Assembly: GCF_943193155.1 (NCBI RefSeq)
Contig: NZ_CALPDB010000003.1
Span: 1-64,000, forward strand
DNA from: Veillonella intestinalis
Lineage (GTDB): Bacteria > Bacillota > Negativicutes > Veillonellales > Veillonellaceae
Length of the DNA: 64,000 bases
Direction: 5' to 3'
Positions 17,982 through 28,273 of the stretch are shown in pieces (the stretch's first letter is position 1; the number at the start of each line of letters is the position of its first letter). The position numbers and the translations under genes are program-made. The notes below the pieces were generated by a model that had not been told where the DNA came from, made no database searches, and was given only the letters and a program-made list of their open reading frames with translations.

Positions 17982-19166
17982 TTAATACCATCGCGTAATA
18001 GGCAAGTCGTTATTTATGCCTTTCGTAGCTAAGATTTGGTGTAAATCCATCATGCCATTGGCAAAGGCAGCGGCACAGCCATTTAGGTACAAGTCCCACA
18101 TGCGAATAAAACGTTCATCAAACTTTTCACGAATAATCGATAAGTTAGCTCTAAAATTTTTATCCCATTCGAGTAATGTCATATTGTAGTGCATACGGAG
18201 ATTTTCTACATCAAGTACGTGAAAATTATCGTCTGTCATGTCCGCAATCATTTCACGAAGGCTTGGCAACATACCACCGGGGAAAATATATTTACTCATC
18301 CATGCATCACCAGGCTTTTCATTCATACCACTGATAAAGTGAAGTAGGAATACGCCACCGTTGACTAGGACGGAGTCGACACAATCATTAAATAGTTGGT
18401 AGTTTTCACGACCTACATGTTCAACCATGCCTACGCTTACTACGCGGTCGAATGAAAGCCCTGATTTAGGTAAATCACGATAATCCATCAATTTAACGGT
18501 TAAATAGTCTTCTAAGTGATTTTCTTTAATGCGTGCTTGGAACTTTTCATATTGTTCATGGCTAAGTGTAATGCCCGTCCCTTTGATTTTATATTTCTTA
18601 GCGGCTTCGATAAGCAAAAAGCCCCAACCACAACCGATATCAAGAAGGCGGAGACCTTCTTTTAAATATAGCTTATCAAGAATACGATGAATCTTATTCA
18701 TTTGTGCTTCGTAGAGGGTGTTATTAGGATTTTCAAAGTAAGCACAAGAATATTGCATTGTTTCATCAAGCCAGAGCGAGTAGAAGTCATTACCGATGTC
18801 GTAATGGCTTTGAACTTCTTCTGCTTGGTGTTTTTTTGTTAAGGGATTATGGGTTAATTTATTAAGTACATCGCCAGCTGTGGAAAATTCATCCATTTGA
18901 CCTAGAAAATGGTTTAGTGCGAAGTATAAATCGCCTTCAATTTCTAAATTGCCGTCCATGTATGCTTCGCCGAGTGCAATGGATGTGCTGGCTATGAGTT
19001 GACTAGCAGGGATAGGTTCTTTCATGTGTACAGTAAAAAGAGGATCCCCTTTGCCAATTATATATTCATTATCTTTAAATTTTACTTTAAATGGATTGGC
19101 ATCAAATCGTTTTAAGAAACTTATCATCGACTTCTCTTCTATTTTTTCTCCTAAGTTGCCTAACAT
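17982..19166 (-). CDS. cfa: Cyclopropane-fatty-acyl-phospholipid synthase
   Basis: A 394-residue SAM-dependent enzyme that adds a methylene bridge across double bonds of membrane phospholipid acyl chains. The SAM-binding motif LLDIGCGWGFLLIEAAKKY is in the middle, preceded by the family motif EEVQSHYDIGNDFYSLWLD with MQYSCAYF. I place the start at the ATG at 19164-19166 because AAGGAGG lies 9 bases upstream; the longer frame to 19226 has no such signal. Cyclopropanation usually rises in stationary phase or acid stress. Confidence 0.93.
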   Translation of the reverse strand: MLGNLGEKIEEKSMISFLKRFDANPFKVKFKDNEYIIGKGDPLFTVHMKEPIPASQLIASTSIALGEAYMDGNLEIEGDLYFALNHFLGQMDEFSTAGDVLNKLTHNPLTKKHQAEEVQSHYDIGNDFYSLWLDETMQYSCAYFENPNNTLYEAQMNKIHRILDKLYLKEGLRLLDIGCGWGFLLIEAAKKYKIKGTGITLSHEQYEKFQARIKENHLEDYLTVKLMDYRDLPKSGLSFDRVVSVGMVEHVGRENYQLFNDCVDSVLVNGGVFLLHFISGMNEKPGDAWMSKYIFPGGMLPSLREMIADMTDDNFHVLDVENLRMHYNMTLLEWDKNFRANLSIIREKFDERFIRMWDLYLNGCAAAFANGMMDLHQILATKGINNDLPITRWY

Positions 19167-19486
19167 TATGAGGTTCCTCCTTATTAAAAATTTAACTATC
19201 TTGTTTTTATATACTAAAACTATCATAATTAAATGTCAATAAAGTCGGCGTTTCTAATAACTTATAACAGATATTGGAAATATAAATAGATAAAATAAAT
19301 TTACACGATTTGTGTTTAAAATAATTGATAAATTGTTTTGTTATAACTATCGAGGTTATAAGCGTGTACATTGATAACTTTGAATGTATTGTGTTGGTTT
19401 ATGAAATATATGTATTAGCTATAGGAAATAATGGTGTGGCTGTTATAGGAGTTCACGAATTGTGAAATTGGATTTTAGTGCATAGG
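19167..19486. other. Intergenic stretch upstream of cfa
   Basis: About 320 AT-rich bases with a small TTCAC-GAATT-GTGAA hairpin (about 19452-19466). It must hold the minus-strand cfa promoter, but no clear pair of hexamers stands out. No gene is seen. Confidence 0.4.
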
Positions 19487-19520
19487 AATACCCGTGAACG
19501 AGAGGGGGTTCACGGGTATT
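19487..19520. terminator. Hairpin downstream of the lyase fragment
   Basis: A perfect 13-bp stem (19487-19499 with 19508-19520, loop of 8). The T-tail is poor on either strand. It probably ended the original minus-strand lyase gene. Confidence 0.55.
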
Positions 19521-19588
19521 TAGAAATAAGTATATATTAGTTTTAGAGGGAACGTGTTTGAAAATAGAAATGTTGAAGGTTATTTTTA

Positions 19589-19873
19589 TTAAGCAATGGT
19601 ATTTAAAGCTTGTTCTAGGTCGGCAATGATATCTTTAGCATCTTCTAGACCAACAGAGAGACGAACTAAACCTTCACTAATGTTAGCGGCAGCTAATTCT
19701 TCTTTAGTATAGGTGGAATGTGTCATGGAAGCAGCATGTTCAATAAGGGTTTCTGCATCCCCTAATGATACGGCTAAACGACAAAGTTTTACTGAATTCA
19801 TTACTTGGGCCCCTTCTTTGACACCACCTTTTAATTCAAAGGAAACCATGCCACCAGGTAAGGCCATTTGTTG
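19589..19873 (-). pseudogene. 3' fragment of a methionine gamma-lyase-like gene
   Basis: The minus strand encodes only about the last 95 residues of a PLP enzyme of the Cys/Met metabolism family: [16 protein letters not shown], then [20 protein letters not shown] and [22 protein letters not shown]. These match the C-terminal domain of methionine gamma-lyase/cystathionine lyase-type enzymes of about 400 residues; the PLP lysine domain is absent. Homology ends abruptly at 19873, where an in-frame stop lies just upstream, and the other strand begins a different gene fragment. An internal ATG (19865-19867) could be read as a start but has no sensible ribosome binding site. Non-functional as it stands. 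Confidence 0.88.
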
Positions 19874-20373
19874 CTAGTGGTAAACGGACGAAGAAAAAAG
19901 ACCTTGGTATGATTGCTATGTCTTATGGCTATGTGTATGTAGCGCAAGTGGCTATGGGGGCCGATAAGAATCAGCTTCTTAAAGCAGTAACGGAAGCAGA
20001 AGCCTATCCAGGACCATCACTAATCATTGCGTATGCACCTTGCATTAACCATGGCATTAAGAGCGGTATGGGCACGACTCAAGAAGAAACCCGTCGCGCT
20101 GTAGCTGCTGGTTATTGGGATTTATATCGATATAATCCAGCCTTACGTGGCACTGGTAAAAATCCATTTAGCTTAGATTCTAAAGAGCCAACTGAAAGCT
20201 TCCGTGACTTCCTCATGGGTGAAGTGCGATATGCTTCGTTACAACAATCTTTCCCTGAAATTGCGGAAGAATTATTTGAAAAAACAGAGCAAGATGCTAA
20301 AGAACGACGTGCCTCGTATGTGCGCTTGCAAGCTGGCTTTGAGCAAGAAATAGGTAAACACACTGTTAATTAA
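19867..20373 (+). pseudogene. 3' fragment of pyruvate:ferredoxin oxidoreductase
   Basis: The plus strand encodes about 168 residues matching the C-terminus of PFOR (about 1170 residues when whole): [29 protein letters not shown] and GPSLIIAYAPCINHGIKSG, the last including a conserved cluster cysteine. Reading is open from about 19861, with no start codon or ribosome binding site before residues that are plainly internal, so this is a truncated gene and not a small protein starting at 19909. It meets the lyase fragment head to head at about 19867-19873. A terminator follows the stop. Confidence 0.88.
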
Positions 20374-20534
20374 TAGGTAAACAGGCTGTACATTAGTAGA
20401 CCTTTTAGTATAAGTCTTAATCAGACATTCAAAGTTAAGAACTTATTCATTGAAAGGTATTCTGTGATAATTATAGGTATCTTTTTAACTCCTTAAAGGA
20501 TACCGTGTAATTATAGCCTCATATAAAGCCTCAT

Positions 20535-20590
20535 AAGGAACTGTATGGAAATGAGCAATTGCAAATTTCCGTACAGTTCCTTGCTTTGTT
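20535..20590 (+). terminator. Terminator after the PFOR fragment
   Basis: An 18-bp stem (20535-20552 with 20565-20582, one G-T pair) is followed by GCTTTGTTTTG. It probably belonged to the intact PFOR gene. The rest of 20374-20725 shows nothing else recognisable. Confidence 0.7.
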
Positions 20591-20725
20591 TTGTGATAGA
20601 ATAAATACAAGCATATATTGATATGGCGAAGTACAGGAGTTATTACAACAAGGCTTAGTGTACGATAGCATCATATGAGAAGAAGTTTTCGTGATATATA
20701 TTATTTTTAGTGAAAGGAGCATACC

Positions 20726-23700
20726 ATGGCTATTTCCGCCTTTATAGGACGAGCTGGGACGGGTAAGACTCAGGCTTGTTTTGAACGGATTAAAGAGATT
20801 ATTGCCACTTGTCCGGGAGAGCCTATTTTATATATTGTGCCAGAGCCGGCAACGTATACAATTGAACGAAGTTTGGCAGAATTTATGCCTGAAGAAGGCT
20901 TTACCACTGTTCGCGTAGTGGGGTTTAATCGACTGGCTTATCAGGTATTTCAGTCTGTTGGTAAAGTTCGTGAAACAACCTTATCTGATGTGGGGCAAAA
21001 GTTATTATTGCGTCTCATTATGAAACGTCATAGTGGCTCCTTAGAGCTATTAGGACAAGCAGCACGACAACCTCATTTTGCTGATGTATTACAGGGGCTT
21101 TTAAGTGAATGTAATTCGTTTAAGGTAACCGCGACGGATTTAAGACAAGGGGCTGAGCAAGTAGAGTCCATGATTTTGCAACGTAAATTGCAAGAATTGG
21201 CTCAGCTAATGGAAGCCTATGAAGCATTGGTCGGTGAAACTTGTGGCACTGTGACAGATCGGCTACAGGAATTGATGGAGGTGTTGCCTTCTAGTCCGCT
21301 TATGAAGGACTCACATGTTATTGTGGACGGGTTTCATTGGTTTACGCCATTACAAATGGAATTGCTGTATACTTTATTTGATTTGGCGAAAGAGAGTATT
21401 ATTACGCTTACTTTGCCACCAGATTTAGCAAAACTTACAGTGCCAGAGCATAAGTTGCGAATTTTTGGACGACCTCATTCCGTGTATAAAGATTTATATA
21501 CTACCTATGGGACGGAGTTGTTGGTTCGTCAGTTTACAAACAATGAGCGATTTATAACACCTGTTTTAAAGGAGTTAGAAAGTTGCTATTTTAATACGCC
21601 CTTAAAAGGAAATTCTACGGATGAACAAATTCCAATTACAGCCGGTTATAATCGAGAACGAGAAGCAGATGCTGTATGTCGCCAGATTTTAACAGTTATG
21701 ACAGAGCCTAAACGGCGTTGGAAGGACATTACCATTATGCTTCGTGAGTCAGAAACATATAGTGATGTGTTAGAAAAGGCGTTAAAACGTTATGAAATAC
21801 CTTATTTTTCTGACCGCCGTCGCCCTATGGTGAGTCATCCTTTAGGCGAGTTTTTAGTTAGTGTACTGGAAGTTGTACGACGTGGCTTTGATCATGATGC
21901 GCTATTTCGTTTATTAAAAACAGATTTTTGGCCCATAAGCCGTGAAGCGGTGGATGAATTAGAAAATTATTGCCTTGAATTTGGTGTGCGCGATTTTATG
22001 TGGCTCAAAGACGAATGGCCGTATAAGCGGAAAGATCGTTTTGCCAGTGAGGATGAAGAAATACGGAGTGTTATCGATGACAGCGAAAATATTGTCAGTA
22101 TTGGTGATGAAGAGCTAAGTCATACTGTGTCTGAAGAAACCGTCGATGTAGAAGAAGTGCGGCGTTTGCGAGTTAATGAAACACGAACTTTGATTATGAG
22201 GCATTTACAGCCTTTTTGGGAATTTGCTAAGACGGAACACACCGGCTATGAGTGGTGTGAGCAGCTTTTTAACTTACTCACTGCTGTGGGTATTCCGGTG
22301 CAATTAGCCCAGTGGTGTGAAACAGCTGAAGCGATGGGCGCCGCCGAAACTGTGGCTGCTCATGAGCAAATGTACAAGCGTGTAGTGGCTTTATTTGATG
22401 AAATCATGAATCTTAATTTGCCAGATCCAATGAATGTAGGGGATATGGAATTATTGGTTCAAGAAGGTTTAGAGGAAGTGTCCTATTCATTAGTACCACC
22501 AAGTTTAGACCATGTAATGGTAACAACGGTAGAACGTGGTTATACTCATGAAAGTGATATAGTATTTTTGATGGGCCTTAATGAAGGTGTTTTTCCGCAG
22601 CACATGGGTGATGAAGGTCTGTTAAATGATAAAGAACGGCAGGACTTAAAAGCGGCGGGTATTACTTTGGCAGAAGGTGCCTTAGTACGGGCTTTTAATG
22701 AAAACTTTTTGCTCTATTTAGCCTGCACTCGAGGTCGAAACGAATTATATTTGTCCTATGCTGGCGCCGATGAAGAAGGTGGGGCTTTAGAAAGTGCTTT
22801 GGCTATTAAACGATGGCAGCAGTTAGGGTATAGTCAGGTACCACAGGTAGAACCTTTAACAATTTCGCCTACAGCAGCACCACAGTATTTATGGCGGCCT
22901 ATGCAAAGTCTGGCGCTATTAGCTGGTCAAATGGGGAATGTCACACAAGGGCAGGATTTGGGTGCTCTTTGGCGAAGTCTATATGATTGGAGTTTAAAAG
23001 GCCATTATCGTGAAGCTTTGCGTATCGCCACTCGTGGTGTGACAGATACGAATGAAGTGCCGTTAGTGGATCGCTCGGTGGTACAAGCCTTGCTATTTCG
23101 TCAGGACGCTTTGAGTGGTTCTGTAACACGGTTAGAGAGTTATCAACGTTGTCCGTTTGCCTTTTATGCTAAGTATGGTTTGAAATTGGAACAACGGAAG
23201 GTAAAACAATTTGGCGCCCCTGAAATAGGGATTTTCTTACATGAAAGTTTACGTGCTTTAGGCATGCAATTATTAGCTCAAAATCGCCAGTGGCGTGATG
23301 TAAGTGTGGAAGAAGAAGCCCAGTTATGCCAAGCCGTAGTGGCAGAGATTAGTAATGATTTATTGCTTGGTGAAGCAGGTGATATTTATGAAACGGTGTT
23401 ACAACAGCGTTTAGAAGCGACCTTGCGACGTACCGTTCAACGATTGAGTGATTGGTCTAGTAAAAGTGTGTTTAATACGCGTTATTTAGAAAAAAACTTT
23501 GGTGGTGGCCCAAGCAGTTGGCCAGCAGTACAAATTCCTTTAGACGATGGGAATTACATTCGTTTACAAGGGCAGTTAGACCGTGTTGATGAGTGGACGT
23601 ATGAGGGTAAGACGTATGGCCTTGTGGTAGATTACAAATCAGGTGGCGCTAGTGTAAAAGCGGCCGATGTTTATTATGGCTTGAAATTGCAGTTAGTGAC

Positions 23701-24268
23701 GTATTTATTAGCTTTAGAAAAGGCCCAATGGACGGACCATATTGAGCCGGCGGCCTTAGTATATACATATGTAAAAAATCCGCGCGTTTCAAAAAGAGAA
23801 GTATTAACCGAAGAAGGCGCAGCTGCTTTGCTTAACACAGAGTCTTCCTTGCGCAATACGGGGTATTTTTTAAATAATCCAGAGTTGTTAATGAAGATTG
23901 ATGAGACTGTTGGGAGCAAGACTACACCGTATGTTCCTGTTCGTTTAACGAAAGCGGGGACGGTGAATGGCAATGATAAGGATAAAGTAAAAACGACGGA
24001 ACAGTTTAAAATATTGACGGACTATGCACAGCAAGTCATGGGGAAAGCAGGGCAACATATTTTGGCTGGTCATTTTCCGGTGAGCCCATATAATATGAAT
24101 CACAGTATTCCGTGTAATTATTGTCAGTATCAGGCCTTATGTCGTTTTGAAAATACACGCAATGCATATCGCTATTTAGAGGGCATGGCAGAGGAATCTT
24201 GTTTAGCACGTATGGCGGAAGGAGGCGATGTATATGAAGTGGACAAAGGCACAAGAACAAGCAATTAA
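20726..24268 (+). CDS. addB: ATP-dependent helicase/nuclease subunit AddB
   Basis: A 1180-residue subunit of the AddAB enzyme that resects double-strand breaks for recombination. The Walker A motif GRAGTGKT is at residues 8-15. The C-terminal RecB-type nuclease domain has VVDYKSGGA near residue 969 and four cluster cysteines: one in YQRCPFAFYAKYGL (about residue 808) and three in CNYCQYQALC (about 1131-1140), the iron-sulfur staple of AddB. AAAGGAGC precedes the ATG. It overlaps addA by 35 bases. Confidence 0.95.
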   Translation: MAISAFIGRAGTGKTQACFERIKEIIATCPGEPILYIVPEPATYTIERSLAEFMPEEGFTTVRVVGFNRLAYQVFQSVGKVRETTLSDVGQKLLLRLIMKRHSGSLELLGQAARQPHFADVLQGLLSECNSFKVTATDLRQGAEQVESMILQRKLQELAQLMEAYEALVGETCGTVTDRLQELMEVLPSSPLMKDSHVIVDGFHWFTPLQMELLYTLFDLAKESIITLTLPPDLAKLTVPEHKLRIFGRPHSVYKDLYTTYGTELLVRQFTNNERFITPVLKELESCYFNTPLKGNSTDEQIPITAGYNREREADAVCRQILTVMTEPKRRWKDITIMLRESETYSDVLEKALKRYEIPYFSDRRRPMVSHPLGEFLVSVLEVVRRGFDHDALFRLLKTDFWPISREAVDELENYCLEFGVRDFMWLKDEWPYKRKDRFASEDEEIRSVIDDSENIVSIGDEELSHTVSEETVDVEEVRRLRVNETRTLIMRHLQPFWEFAKTEHTGYEWCEQLFNLLTAVGIPVQLAQWCETAEAMGAAETVAAHEQMYKRVVALFDEIMNLNLPDPMNVGDMELLVQEGLEEVSYSLVPPSLDHVMVTTVERGYTHESDIVFLMGLNEGVFPQHMGDEGLLNDKERQDLKAAGITLAEGALVRAFNENFLLYLACTRGRNELYLSYAGADEEGGALESALAIKRWQQLGYSQVPQVEPLTISPTAAPQYLWRPMQSLALLAGQMGNVTQGQDLGALWRSLYDWSLKGHYREALRIATRGVTDTNEVPLVDRSVVQALLFRQDALSGSVTRLESYQRCPFAFYAKYGLKLEQRKVKQFGAPEIGIFLHESLRALGMQLLAQNRQWRDVSVEEEAQLCQAVVAEISNDLLLGEAGDIYETVLQQRLEATLRRTVQRLSDWSSKSVFNTRYLEKNFGGGPSSWPAVQIPLDDGNYIRLQGQLDRVDEWTYEGKTYGLVVDYKSGGASVKAADVYYGLKLQLVTYLLALEKAQWTDHIEPAALVYTYVKNPRVSKREVLTEEGAAALLNTESSLRNTGYFLNNPELLMKIDETVGSKTTPYVPVRLTKAGTVNGNDKDKVKTTEQFKILTDYAQQVMGKAGQHILAGHFPVSPYNMNHSIPCNYCQYQALCRFENTRNAYRYLEGMAEESCLARMAEGGDVYEVDKGTRTSN

Positions 24269-27200
24269 GTCACCCCGTCAAGGGACACTTCCGTCGCAGA
24301 CCTTATTGGTAGCAGCGGCAGCAGGTTCCGGTAAGACGGCTGTGTTGGTAGAGCGTATTATTCAGCGTTTACAAGACAAAGAACGACCACTATCGATTCA
24401 GGAACTCTTAGTGGTTACATTTACTAAGGCCGCTGCCGCTGAAATGAGTGCGCGTATTGGGGCTAAATTAGCAGATGTATTTAATAGCACAGGTGATCCT
24501 AAATTAGAAGAACAATTGAGTCTTTTACCATCAGCGCATATTTCAACCTTGCACTCTTTTTGCCAGTGGGTGATTAGCAGCTATTTTTATCGTCTTGATA
24601 TTGACCCTTCCTATCGCATTGGGAATGAAGGGGAGTTAATGCTCCTTAAGACTGATGTACTGGCTACATTGTTGGCTAAGGCTTACGAAGAAAATAAATA
24701 TCATATATTTGCTATTGCTGACATGTTTGGCAATGACCGTTCCGATGATGGTATTATAGAGCAAGTTTTAGCCCTTCATCGTTTTGCAGTAGCCCAAGCA
24801 GATCCAGAAGCTTGGCTTGTAGACTCTAAAAATAGATATGAATTAGCATTAGAACAGCCGATTCTAGATACTATTTGGGGTGAATACTTCTGGCGACAAC
24901 AGCAACAGCTTATAGGTGAAATTGCGACGCGTTATGAAACTATGCGAGAATTGACTAGTTTGCCTGATGGGCCGGCTAAATGGTCGGAACAGGTAGATTC
25001 GGTGCAATATATTATGAATGCTTTAGGCGAAGCTACGACTTGGGATGCTATGCATGAAGCGGTGGCCCTAATAGGACAGCATAAGTTTAAGTCTTTTGAT
25101 ACCCGCTCTTTTAAAAAAGATTTAGATGCTGGTATTCTCAGTGATGGCTTAGTATCTCAAGTGAAAGCCTTAGGGGTAGCGAATAAAGAGGCTTTGCAGG
25201 CTATGCAAACAGGGCCGTTTGTTATTACAGAAGCACAATTTCATGCACAGATTAAGCAAATGCTACCATATGTGCAAGGGCTGGTGGATTTAACCTTAGC
25301 TTTTATGGTTGAGTTTACAGCGGCTAAGCAAGAATTAGGTATGCTTGATTTTTCAGATTTAGAACATCTATGTTTGGCTTTGTTGCGCACCAAACAAGCC
25401 GATGGGACTTGGGCTCCTTCTGAAGTAGCCCTTGAATTGCAACAGACTTTTAAAGAAGTTATGGTCGATGAATATCAAGATACAAGTGGTGTGCAAGAAG
25501 CGATTGTAAACTTAGTATCACGTAAGGATAATCGATTCTATGTAGGCGATGTGAAGCAGAGTATTTATCGCTTCCGCATGGCGAATCCGTTACTCTTTAT
25601 GGAGAAATATCATCGTTTTGGCCATGGTGTAGATGATGTGGAAATGCGCATTGATTTATCGGAGAATTTTAGATCTGACGCTAATATTTTAAAATTTACT
25701 AATTTTGTATTTCACCAAATTATGTCAGCAGAAGCAGCAGAATTGGAGTATGGTGAGAAGGAAGCTTTAAATCCAGGACGCAAAGTAGAGGATGCCCCAG
25801 AAAATTGGGTAGGTGGCCCAGTGGAATTGCATTTAATTGATGTAGGGGAGGGCGCGAAATCTACTTTTGCTGATGAAGGGACAGAAGATACTAATAAAGC
25901 TAGCAAAGGACAAGGCTCAATGTGGACAGTTAGTGATACTAGTGCCAGTGGCAGTGAGTTTGCTAGTGAGGATGATGTAGATTTAGAAAATGATGAAAAA
26001 GAGATTGCTTTTATTATTGAAAAACTACAAGCGTTGAAAGAACAGGCAAAAGTTGTGCAAAATCCCGATGGTTCATATCGACCAATGGCTTGGCGTGATG
26101 TAGTGATTTTGCTTCGGTCTGTTAAAGTTAAGGCTGGCCGCATGGTTGAAGCTTTACGACAAGCGGGGATACCGGCGTATGCAGAGGAAAATAGTGGGTA
26201 TTTTAGTGCCTTAGAAGTGAAATTATTATTAGCGTTACTACAAGTTATTGATAATCCAGAACAAGATTTGCCAATGGCGGCGGTCTTGGGTTCTCCTTTT
26301 GTAGGCTTAGATGCTAATGAACTTGGCCATTTGCGCATGAGCGGGGAAGGGTCCCTGTGGTCCTTATTAGCTAGTTATGGTAAAACTACAGACAATGAAG
26401 GGGTATTGCATTTTGTAGAACGATTGGAACGGTGGCGCACTTATTCAAGACAGCATAGTGTAAGTGATTTGTTGTGGACTATCTACGAAGAAATGAATTA
26501 TTTAGATTATGTTAGTGCGATGCCTAATGGTTTAGTTCGGCGAGCCAATGTAATGGCCTTGTATGAACGGGCTAAGCAATATGAAGCAGGTAGCTTCCGT
26601 GGTATTTTCCGCTTTTTACGATTCTTAGAAAGTTTACAAGAAGCGGGGCAAGATTTAGGGATTGGTAAAACGGTTAGTGAAGCCGATGATGTGGTGCGTA
26701 TTATGAGCATCCATAAAAGTAAGGGCTTGGAGTTTCCAGTCGTATTTTTAGCTTCCTCACAAAAGGGCTTTAATTTACGCGATATTCAGGCGCCTATGCT
26801 ACTTCATGGTGACAGTGGTGTGGCTGTTAAAGGCTATTTTGAAGCGTATCGAGTTTTATATGGTTCTTTGCCTTGGGTGCATATGCGGGAGCAACTTCGT
26901 TTAGCGGCGAAGGCCGAAGAGGAACGTATTTTGTATGTAGCCTTAACACGAGCTCGCGATAAACTTTTTATTACTGGTTTTGTTAAAGATTTTAAAGCGC
27001 TTTGCCAAAAGCAAGCTGGTCCTGCGCTCGTGGCTAATTCAGAAAAGTTACCAACCTCTTTAATTACAGGTGCTAATTCTTATTTGGATTGGTTTATTAT
27101 GAGCTTAAGTCGCCATTTGGAAGGCAATCCAATTCGTGTATATAGTAAAGTAGAAGATGTAGCGCTGATGGATTTACCAGATAAGAAGTGTAGGCTTAGC

Positions 27201-28223
27201 ATTACGCTACATGATGGTGCTAAGTATACTAGTACGCCAAAGCATGCTGTTAAAGAACCAGCTTTATTGGCTGCTGTTGAACGGTTAGAGCCAATTCAAG
27301 CAGAGCCATTGCATGAGGAAATAGTAGAACGCTTTAATTTTGCTTATCCTTATATGGGGGCTGTACAACGAGCGGCTAAGATCTCTGTTAGTGAATTGAA
27401 ACGACGTTTTGCTGAGCCCGAAGAAGAGGCGGTTAGCATAGTTTCAGATACGATAGGTCTTATAGATCTTGCAGACTCTATAAATTCTACAAATACTACA
27501 GCTATTACAGAGTCTGCAAATACTGCAAATACTGCAAATACTGCAAATACTGTAAATACTGTAAATACTGTAAATACTGAAAACATGGAAAACACTGCAA
27601 ACACCACAGTTACTACAGACTTTGCGTCTCCTATGCAAATAAAAGAAACACCTTCTAATTTGGGCGCTTTTGATGTAAAACCACAAGCCTTGATGGATAA
27701 GGAAGAAGTGGCGTCAGGTGCACGTTGGGGTACATTGATGCACGAAGCTATGCAATGGTTGCCGTTAGAAGCATATACAGCACAACATTTGCGTGATACT
27801 TTGGATCGATTGACCTTAGAAGGATATTTCACTACGGAAGAACGACAGGTGCTTAATGAGCGGGCTTTACATCGTTTCTTTACCTCTGATTTAGGTCAAC
27901 GGCTCTTGGCTTCGCCACAAGTGGCTAGAGAATGGCCATTTAGTATGCTCATTGAAGGGCATGAAGTATATCCCGAGGTAGAACCAGGAGAAAAGCTGTT
28001 CTTACAAGGGATTATTGATACGGCCTTTTTAGAAGATAATCAATGGGTGTTAGTGGATTATAAAACAGATCGGGTACCTGATGGGGAAGCGTTGATAAAA
28101 CGATATGGCGTGCAATTACAGATATATAGTAAAGCTTTGGAGAGATTAACTGGATTACCGGTAAAAGCTTGTTATATATATTCTTTCCGTTTACATGAAG
28201 CGGTATTAGTGGATGTGGAGTAG
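24234..28223 (+). CDS. addA: ATP-dependent helicase/nuclease subunit AddA
   Basis: A UvrD-like helicase with a C-terminal nuclease domain, partner of AddB. Walker A is AAAGSGKTAVLVERI near residue 27, Walker B VDEYQDTSG, motif IV-VI features are YVGDVKQSIYRFR, IHKSKGLEFPVV and ALTRARDK, and the nuclease motif LVDYKTDR is near the C-terminus. The protein is 1329 residues, longer than usual (about 1230), owing to two low-complexity inserts: acidic and serine-rich near residues 545-590, and an Asn/Thr/Ala repeat near 1093-1125 encoded by a 9-bp minisatellite. The ATG at 24234 is 8 bases from AAGGAGG; that at 24228 is too close. Confidence 0.95.
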   Translation: MKWTKAQEQAIKSPRQGTLPSQTLLVAAAAGSGKTAVLVERIIQRLQDKERPLSIQELLVVTFTKAAAAEMSARIGAKLADVFNSTGDPKLEEQLSLLPSAHISTLHSFCQWVISSYFYRLDIDPSYRIGNEGELMLLKTDVLATLLAKAYEENKYHIFAIADMFGNDRSDDGIIEQVLALHRFAVAQADPEAWLVDSKNRYELALEQPILDTIWGEYFWRQQQQLIGEIATRYETMRELTSLPDGPAKWSEQVDSVQYIMNALGEATTWDAMHEAVALIGQHKFKSFDTRSFKKDLDAGILSDGLVSQVKALGVANKEALQAMQTGPFVITEAQFHAQIKQMLPYVQGLVDLTLAFMVEFTAAKQELGMLDFSDLEHLCLALLRTKQADGTWAPSEVALELQQTFKEVMVDEYQDTSGVQEAIVNLVSRKDNRFYVGDVKQSIYRFRMANPLLFMEKYHRFGHGVDDVEMRIDLSENFRSDANILKFTNFVFHQIMSAEAAELEYGEKEALNPGRKVEDAPENWVGGPVELHLIDVGEGAKSTFADEGTEDTNKASKGQGSMWTVSDTSASGSEFASEDDVDLENDEKEIAFIIEKLQALKEQAKVVQNPDGSYRPMAWRDVVILLRSVKVKAGRMVEALRQAGIPAYAEENSGYFSALEVKLLLALLQVIDNPEQDLPMAAVLGSPFVGLDANELGHLRMSGEGSLWSLLASYGKTTDNEGVLHFVERLERWRTYSRQHSVSDLLWTIYEEMNYLDYVSAMPNGLVRRANVMALYERAKQYEAGSFRGIFRFLRFLESLQEAGQDLGIGKTVSEADDVVRIMSIHKSKGLEFPVVFLASSQKGFNLRDIQAPMLLHGDSGVAVKGYFEAYRVLYGSLPWVHMREQLRLAAKAEEERILYVALTRARDKLFITGFVKDFKALCQKQAGPALVANSEKLPTSLITGANSYLDWFIMSLSRHLEGNPIRVYSKVEDVALMDLPDKKCRLSITLHDGAKYTSTPKHAVKEPALLAAVERLEPIQAEPLHEEIVERFNFAYPYMGAVQRAAKISVSELKRRFAEPEEEAVSIVSDTIGLIDLADSINSTNTTAITESANTANTANTANTVNTVNTVNTENMENTANTTVTTDFASPMQIKETPSNLGAFDVKPQALMDKEEVASGARWGTLMHEAMQWLPLEAYTAQHLRDTLDRLTLEGYFTTEERQVLNERALHRFFTSDLGQRLLASPQVAREWPFSMLIEGHEVYPEVEPGEKLFLQGIIDTAFLEDNQWVLVDYKTDRVPDGEALIKRYGVQLQIYSKALERLTGLPVKACYIYSFRLHEAVLVDVE
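27512..27606 (+). repeat. In-frame 9-bp minisatellite inside addA
   Basis: About ten tandem units of the type ACTGCAAAT or ACTGTAAAT, decaying at the right end. They encode repeats of Asn-Thr-Ala/Val in the linker between the helicase and nuclease domains. The 9-bp unit keeps the reading frame whatever the copy number. Confidence 0.9.
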
Positions 28224-28273
28224 TAAATAGTCAGTCCATTAAGTTAGATATTATAAGTTAAATAGTAATAGAA

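Noticed and set aside
19909-20373. Independent 154-residue protein starting at 19909
   Set aside because: The homology to PFOR runs in frame upstream of that ATG to the junction, so the ATG is an internal codon of a truncated gene.
27350-27832. Long minus-strand frames over the addA minisatellite with Val/Phe-rich repeats
   Set aside because: They are shadows of the 9-bp repeat, which keeps every frame open; addA on the other strand is clearly the real gene.
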